From Prochilodus magdalenae (taxonomy: Eukaryota > Chordata > Actinopteri > Characiformes > Prochilodontidae): a stretch of 64,000 nt of DNA. Shown here in pieces: positions 56,371 through 64,000 of the stretch. The notes under the pieces were generated by a model. That model worked only from the letters and a program-made list of their open reading frames with translations, was not told the DNA's origin and did not search any database. Made by a program: the position numbers and the translations under genes. Every line of letters begins with the position of its first letter. The first letter of the stretch is position 1. The stretch lies in assembly GCA_024036415.1 (NCBI GenBank), contig JAMWET010000762.1, forward strand, positions 20,001-84,000, given 5' to 3'.

Positions 56371-58424
56371 TTGGCCATCAATCATTTTCTGAGGTGGTCT
56401 CTTATTTATTTCCTGAGCTGTATATTTGGGATTGAATGTACACCCCCCGACCCCATACTGCTCACCCTTGTGGCCCAGTGAATGAGATTAATGTGGTGTT
56501 GATTCACAGGGCTCAAGTTCCACCCCTGAAGAACATACATAACTGAAGAAACTCTGGGCTGAAACATTCCGGCTTTAGGAACGCCATCCTTTCCTGGAGT
56601 CCTTCTATCAGGGAACATACCACTCCTGGAATACAGAGCCCTGGGAATATCAGGGTGCTTCCAAAGATACACAGAGAGGGAACCCAGGCTCTGTGGATCA
56701 TAAGCACCCTGCGCTGTTCCCTCCACATGTCACTGAGAACACAAAACAAGAACCGAGCTGGGGCATTCGGGAACCATGACCCCTGTGTAGTAACCCCTGT
56801 CAGCCTTTGGGGGGTGCTGTTAGCTTCTGTTACTGGAGCATCCAGCAGGGCACTAGCCTGCCAGCCATGGAAATGAGGTGTACAGTAACGCACAAGAGCC
56901 GTCTGGAGCCCAACCAGCGCCGAGAACACACTGCTGTACTGTACTCCCTCACTCATTCCATCACATTCTCTTCTCCAGTCAGGAAAAGCTTTCACTCAGT
57001 CGCCAAAAACAAACACGGTGGGACGAGTCGGAATGACGCACACAAGTCCTTCACAGCCTGCTGTCACAACTTCCTGTCTGAGAATCCCGCGGCGTCTTCG
57101 GCCTGCCGGTCTGACTGAGAGGGTTTTCCAGAGATGTGATCCCGAAGGATGCCTTATACCTTCGTGCTTGATCAGATAAGGAGTCAAATTAGATCCCATA
57201 TTTCTCTATCAGAATCTGATGTGGCTGAAATTCCATGTCCAGGAAGATGAACTGTAGTCACAACCGGTACATGCTTGGAAATTCAGCTGGTCAGGTGGTG
57301 TTTAGGGGAAGGTTCTCCAAGGTAAGGGGCCACTGAGGCAACAGGGGCTGCGCTTTCAGGGGCCAAAATGGGAAGTGTTGCATCCCGGAGCAATAGACAG
57401 TGCTAACCACAGCCCATACAGTGTCAGAAACCAGGACCTCTAGGCCAATGTGTGCCGTTAGCATACGGTCCCAGATTCCGGGTCCATTTCCAGTTCAGCC
57501 GTCAACATATGTGTTTATCTATGAAGTCGAAGGTGTGATGTGTGTGGAGCTGTAACTGCTGTACTGTAGTAACCTGTGGCGAAGGCCGACAGATACACCT
57601 GGATACTACCTAAGGTCAGGTCTGTAGCAGGTAAAAGCCCCATCAGATCGTCCTGTTAGGCTGCTCATGATATCTTTCAAATGTGAGATATATCAGACAG
57701 GCTCCTAAACTGACCCGCATGCGTCACGCTGCGCGCTCATCCAGAGGTAAACAGTCATGACCGCAGACGGATGCAGGTTCCGCTCCCAGTGGCTTCAGCT
57801 TCATCTCCTCAAGCATCACTGGAGCGATCACGAAGTTCCACTGACTGACAGCTGAGCTCATCACCCAGAATACGTTCCAGCTCTCTGTTAAAGGGCACAT
57901 TATTCACCCACACCCACTGCTTGGGTCCGGCTCTTCTGTTTCTGCAGCCTCGTTCTCCTAGTGCTGCGTCCTGATAGATCTCTTCCTAGAACCTTCCTAG
58001 AACTCGCAGTGGTGAGGAGTGTGTTCTATTTTGATTGGCCAGAAACATCATCCCAAATGTTTATGAGGTCACAGCAGCCCTAAATTATGATGGATGTCGA
58101 GTTCGACTGATGCAAAAGTCTCGTGACTGCCCGTTCAGACCGAGTTGCATGGGTGCATCCAATATACATATCAGGTTTCAGCATCACAAAGGAGAGATCG
58201 TCAAACTGGACCAGAAAATATCAGATTCAGTGTGTTTCTGCTGTTCACACTCCCACACAGGGACACGCTAGCTAAACCGACTTAGTACACCATGACAGAA
58301 ACACTGATACAGTAGCGAGCGTGCTGACTGAAGTTCTGATAAACCTCGAAATGTACACAGCCTGAGGAAAGAGAGAGGAACACTGCTGCCAGAGGAGCTC
58401 CAAACCAGCAGGATAAAGACCAGT
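56371..58424. other. No gene recognised
   Basis: About 2 kb with several overlapping open frames on both strands (largest 160 codons at 56513-56995, minus). None shows a known domain or splice-flanked conserved exon. Confidence 0.45.
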
Positions 58425-60746
58425 ACCTACAGAATAAAGACCCGTAACTACAGAATAAAGACCAGTAACTACAGAATAAAGACCAGTAACTACAGAATAA
58501 AGACCCGTAACTACAGAATAAAGACCCCTAACTACAGAATAAAGACCCGTAACTACAGAATAAAGACCCCTAACTACAGAATAAAGACCCGTAACTACAG
58601 AATAAAGACCCCTAACTACAGAATAAAGACCAGTAACTACAGAATAAAGACCCGTAACTACAGAATAAAGACCCGTAACTACAGAATAAAGACCAGTAAC
58701 TACAGAATAAAGACCCGTAACTACAGAATAAAGACCCCTAACTACAGAATAAAGACCAGACAGAGTAAAACTACAGAATAAAGACCAGTGACTACAGAAT
58801 AAAGACCCGTAACTACAGAATAAAGACCAGTAAAAACATAATAAAGACCAGTCACTAGAGAAAAGAGTAACTACAGAATAAAGACCAGTACCTACAGAAT
58901 AAAGACCCGTAACTACAGAATAAAGACCAGTAACTACAGAATAAAGACCCGTAACTACAGAATAAAGACCAGTAACTACAGAATAAAGACCAGTAACTAC
59001 AGAATAAAGACCCGTAACTACAGAATAAAGACCCGTAACTACAGAATAAAGACCAGTAACTACAGAATAAAGACCAGTAACTACAGAATAAAGACCAGTA
59101 ACTACAGAATAAAGACCAGTAACTACAGAATACAGAATAAAATAAAGACGTAACTACAGAATAAAGACCCGTAACTACAGAATAAAGAAGACTACAGAAT
59201 AAAGAACTACAGAAGAATAAAAAGACTACCCGTAACTACAGAATAAAGACCAGTAACTACAGAATAAAGACCAGTAACAGAATAAAGACCCGTAATACTA
59301 AAACCAGTAACTATAAAGACCAGTAACTACAGAATAAAACTACAAGAGAACTCGTAACTACAGAATAAAGACCCGTAACTACAGAATAACTACAGAAGAA
59401 TAAAGACCCAGAAATAAAGACCAGTAACCACAGAATAAAGACCCGTAACTACAGAATAAAGACCCGTAACTACAGAATAAAGACCAGACTACAGAATAAA
59501 GACCAGTGACTACAGAATAAAGACCAGTAACTACAGAGTAAAGACCAGTAACTACAGAATAAAGACCAGACTACAGAATAAAGACTCGTAACTACAGAAT
59601 AAAGACCCGTAACTACAGAATAAAGACCCGTAACTACAGAATAAAGACCAGTGACTACAGAATAAAGACTCGTAACTACAGAATAAAGACCAGTAACTAC
59701 AGAATAAAGACCCGTAACTACAGAATAAAGACCAAGACTACAGAATAACCCAGTAACTACAGAATAAAGACCAGTAACTACAGAATAAAGACCAGTAACT
59801 ACAGAATAAAGACCAGTAACTACAAAGAACTACAGAATAAAGACCTGACTACAGAATAAAGACCAGTAACTACAGAATAAAGACCAGTAACTACAGAATA
59901 AAGACCAGTAACTACAGAATAAAGACCAGTAACTACAGAATAAAGACCCGTAACTACAGAATAAAGACCAGTAACTACAGAATAAAGACCCGTAACTACA
60001 GAATAAAGACCAGTAACTACAGAATAAAGACCAGTAACTACAGAATAAAGTAGACCAGTAACTACACAGAATAAAGACAGACTACAGTAACTACAGAATA
60101 AAGACCAGTAACCACAGAATAAAGACCAGTAAATACAGAATAAAGACCCGTAACTACAGAATAAAGACCAGTAACTACAGAATAAAGACCAGTAACTACA
60201 GAATAAAGACCAGTAACTACAGAATAAAGACCCGTAACTACAGAATAAAGACCAGTAACTACAGAATAAAGACCCGTAACTACAGAATAAAGACCAGTAA
60301 CTACAGAATAAAGACCAGTAACTACAGAATAAAGACCAGTAACTACAGAATAAAGACCTGTAACTACAGAATAAAGACCCGTAACTACAGAATAAAGACC
60401 AGTAACTACAGAATAAAGACCAGTAACTACAGAATAAAGACCAGTAACTACAGAATAAAGACCAGTAACTACAGAATAAAGACCAGTAACTACAGGATAA
60501 AGACCAGTAACTACAGGAAAATGACCAGTAACTACAGGATAAAGAAGACTACCCGTACTAACCGTAACTACAGAATAAAGAGACTACAGAATAAAGACCA
60601 GTAACTACAGAATAAAGACCCGTAACTACAGAATAAAGACCAGTAACTACAGGATAAAGACCCGTAACTACAGAATAAAGACCCGTAACTACAGAATAAA
60701 GACCAGTAACTACAGGATAAAGACCAGTAACTACAGGATAAAGACC
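58425..60746 (+). repeat. 21-bp minisatellite carrying AATAAA in each unit, ~2.3 kb
   Basis: The unit is AGTAACTACAGAATAAAGAC plus C, in about 100-110 copies, alternating mainly between AGTAACT and CGTAACT starts. It is disrupted by irregular short indels near 59120-59410 and 60535-60590. Each full unit supplies one AATAAA on the plus strand. Confidence 0.95.
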
Positions 60747-60862
60747 CCCTCTCTGGAGTCAGGCCACCAAAACCGGGGGCTGTCTGCAGATAGCGGGGTT
60801 AAGGTAGCACAGTGGTATTTGGTGATGTTTTAACTTTTTAGCCTGTTAGGTAACGTGTAACA
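60746..60862. repeat. Duplicated flank, copy 1
   Basis: TCTGGAGTCAGGCCACCAAA through GGTGATGTTTTAACTTTTTA is repeated about 417 bp downstream at 61168-61275 with few changes. It directly borders the 21-bp array. Confidence 0.9.
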
Positions 60863-61167
60863 GTGAAGAAACAGGAAAAACTGTAAACTACTAAAGAGTA
60901 ACTGTGTTTGTGGTAACTACAGGTGTAAGTGCGATTTTACATATTACACCCATATATTTGAGGAAAATAATGAGAATTTCGGTTCCTGTATATCCTAAAC
61001 GTATGTTAACCTCTATGGACACTGTGGTGCTCTTTCTATCTTCTGGTGTTTCACACAGCAGTGTTCTCTAAAACTAGGCCGAAACAGACACGTCTGCCAG
61101 TCTACCCTGCTGCAGGACTTTCTGTTGTGCTTTTAATTCCTGGTTTAAAACTGAGACATTACCAGGG

Positions 61168-61275
61168 ACCTCTCTGGAGTCAGGCCACCAAAACCGGGGG
61201 CTGTCTGCAGAAACCGGGGTTAAGGTAGCACAGTGGTATTCGGTGATGTTTTAACTTTTTAGCCTGTCTTAGGTC
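61168..61275. repeat. Duplicated flank, copy 2
   Basis: Near-identical direct repeat of 60746-60862, followed by CT-rich sequence. Confidence 0.9.
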
Positions 61276-61402
61276 GTCTAACTCTCTCTCTCTCTCTCTG
61301 TGTTCTCTGGTGACCTCTCTCTCTCCTACACTCTCTTTACACAATATACAGTAAATATACAGAATTCGGTTCCTTTACCTAGAACATTTATTCATGGACA
61401 CC

Positions 61403-62085
<683 letters not shown>

Positions 62086-62087
62086 TG

Positions 62088-62335
62088 TTCACAGTGGTGG
62101 TGAAGGTAACCAGACGTCCCCCTCTAAAAGCTCCCTCACAGGAAGTTCCTACATGAGGAGGTTCTGAATACGCTGCCTGATGTCTGAGACGCTGTTTATG
62201 ATAGTGTGGAGAAGATCTCAGCCTTAAACTCCATTCATGGTGGAGGGATACATGCTGCAGGGCGCTGTGAGGTCAAATAGTCCCCCAAAGGAACTTAGTA
62301 TTTCCAGGTTTTCCAGATTTTCGTCATCAACATTC
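62088..62335. repeat. Foldback-type repeat R1, left-arm copy
   Basis: Matches 10178-10420 and 16781-17010 almost base for base. The right arm is replaced at about 62340 by R2-type sequence. Confidence 0.75.
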
Positions 62336-62349
62336 CATGTAAACTAGTA

Positions 62350-62540
62350 GTAATTTCAGACTCCGGCAGGTGGCGCTTTTTATGCATTTGGGCGTGGCCA
62401 AAGTCCATAGTGTGAAGGAAGTAGCTGAATCTGCAGGTGTATGGAAGCATACGGTCATGCGGGTCTACCAGCAGTGGATTAAATCCCTCTACAGGGAATT
62501 CTCCTCGGAATCATGCCAGGGAAAGCTGTATCACCCATAG
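62350..62540 (+). repeat. Dispersed repeat R2, internally deleted fragment
   Basis: Carries the R2 blocks GGCGTGGCCAAAGTCCATAG, ACGGTCATGCGGGTCTACCA and GGGAATTCTCCTCGGAA, but lacks the roughly 150-bp stretch that separates the start from these blocks in full copies. Confidence 0.65.
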
Positions 62541-64000
62541 TTGTCTCCTTTAGGGTGAAAGAACAAGATGGAACGTACAGTTTCACCCGGCCACAGGCTG
62601 GAGACGCTGGAGAGGGGTGGCCGATATGGTAAACAAGTTATATCACGATACTTCAAGGCATCTCCACAATAAACAGTACGCATCATGGAATTGTATTCAC
62701 TATTTCACAAACTGTGCTGTACTGAGCTCTCTGTATGGTCAGTGTTCGTTTAGGTGGTGGCGACATCCGCAATATCCTGGGAAAAGTCCACAGTGACATC
62801 ATTTATCATAATAGCGATACAATATCATCATATCGCCCACACCTACAGCGCAGGTAAAGCGTGCACCCCTCTGTAATTTACAATAGGACCCTACAGGAAG
62901 CCAGTGTACCTCACATGAGCCTGAGGAGCCGTACAGTGAAGAGCCATACAGTGGTCCAACCTCCAGCGGTGAGAATCAGCCTAGACCTGGCAACAGGGTC
63001 CCTCAGACCACCACGAGTGGAGGAGGTGATGATTGTGAGCACGCTGAAAGAGTATTCAGTGTCAGTTTAATAAAGCAACACTTGTTTGTTTGTTTATTTG
63101 TTTGTTTGTTTGTTTATTAGCAGGATCCCAGTCTTAATCACATCTCCAGGTCTCACCTGGCCACCCTACTTTAAAGGTTCTCGCTATTCCTCTGCGTTCC
63201 ATATTCCAAAACTAACGGAGATTCTTGCTCAGTTCAGGATATTCCTGAACAGGAAGTAGCCTAATTCCTTATTCGTGGATTAATAAAGCACTGCACCTGT
63301 TTACACACCAGCTCCAGATCTCCGTCCCTGTCTATACATGCATGTGTACAGTACATGGCCTGATGTCGTACGAACGCTCTGCATCACAAGGTCTCTCGCT
63401 CTCCCTCTCTCTCTCAGGATATAGGTGTTGTCCAGCAAGGGGAAGGAAATTCTGTCACTAAGAACAATGGGCCTGCTTCTCTATCTATAGACACGGATCG
63501 GGAGCGAAAGAAAGAAAAAGAGGGAGTCCGAGAAAGCAAAAGCAAGGCTTAGCAGAGGCGCAGGGAAGGAGACTGATTACACATGCTAACGGCTTGCTAA
63601 GGTTGCCGAAACTTCCATAAGGTTGGGAAAACAGGAAAGCGGGATCCAGCAGCGCATCAGAGGCTCCAGCTAACAACATGGACTTTTCAGACCTCATTTC
63701 TCTGGAAGAAGGAAATGTAGAGCAAAGCCAAACGTCATTCTGAGTGAATTTGTTTTTGATTTAGCGCAGTTTTCATCAGAACACGGACCTTTAAGGAGAT
63801 CGGATCGGGAACAGCACAGCCGCATTGGGTGAGTCACACTGAGAGTCCATTAGTGGAGAGAAATCAGCTATACTGAACACCTTTACCTCATGTCAGCGTC
63901 TGAGTGAGTCCTCCACACTAAACTGCTCCTTCAGTCTGTGTAAGGTCAGACTGGGCCTGGGCGGTGTTCACCCTCTGACTCTCACCTTATTAATCCCAAT
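62541..64000. other. No gene recognised; short TTTG microsatellite
   Basis: A (TTTG)n run lies at about 63083-63117. A 70-codon minus-strand frame at 63485-63697 and a 69-codon plus-strand frame at 62861-63070 are not recognisable. Sequence continues off the right edge without a clear feature. Confidence 0.45.

Noticed and set aside
58425..60746. CRISPR-like array (short regular repeats)
   Set aside because: Units are contiguous with no unique spacers, and the context is a vertebrate genome.

Overview
The window is vertebrate nuclear DNA, almost certainly from a ray-finned (teleost) fish. Both recognisable genes are split by GT-AG introns, and their products resemble fish GLUT3 and COX6B. 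The rest holds Tc1-like transposon remnants, tRNA-derived SINEs with the fish-type 3' tail, and many microsatellites and minisatellites. An otophysan such as a characin or catfish is possible, judged only from the style of the dispersed repeats. Nothing prokaryotic, viral or CRISPR-like was seen.

Layout. 1-22.3 kb: no recognisable gene. It contains an AT-rich minisatellite, CA/TG, GA and CT tracts, a higher-order minisatellite at 11.7-13.1 kb, three Tc1-like families, and two families of foldback or MITE-like elements. 22.4-37.6 kb: a complete class I facilitative glucose transporter gene on the minus strand, best matched to slc2a3 (GLUT3). Ten coding exons and one inferred 5' noncoding exon could be placed to the base, giving a 501-residue protein with no frame break. 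Its introns carry a SINE, a ~960 bp polypurine tract, a 12-copy 72-bp VNTR and a Tc1-like remnant. 38-49.5 kb: a ~690 bp CA-rich repeat, Tc1-like copies, a 1.5 kb CCCTAA-rich minisatellite, and a 2.6 kb array of 47-bp units. 49.6-53.4 kb: a complete cox6b1-like gene on the minus strand with three coding exons, 86 residues and the four twin-cysteine positions intact. 53.4-64 kb: no recognisable gene. It contains dispersed repeats, a 2.3 kb array of 21-bp units each carrying AATAAA, and a CT/CA compound microsatellite.

The two genes are not a functional unit. One moves hexoses across the plasma membrane and the other is a nuclear-encoded subunit of mitochondrial cytochrome c oxidase. They lie in the same orientation about 12 kb apart.

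No previously undescribed multi-gene system was found. The best leads are: (i) the transporter keeps its sugar-contact residues but departs from several near-invariant class I motifs, including QLS to NLS in TM7; (ii) a dispersed element exists as a single-unit copy and as a copy with a 12-fold 72-bp expansion inside the transporter gene; (iii) a Tc1-like family has several copies sharing one internal deletion that removes the end of the catalytic domain; (iv) one tandem array carries roughly 100 poly(A)-signal hexamers. All motif, exon and repeat calls were made by eye; no alignment or search was run.
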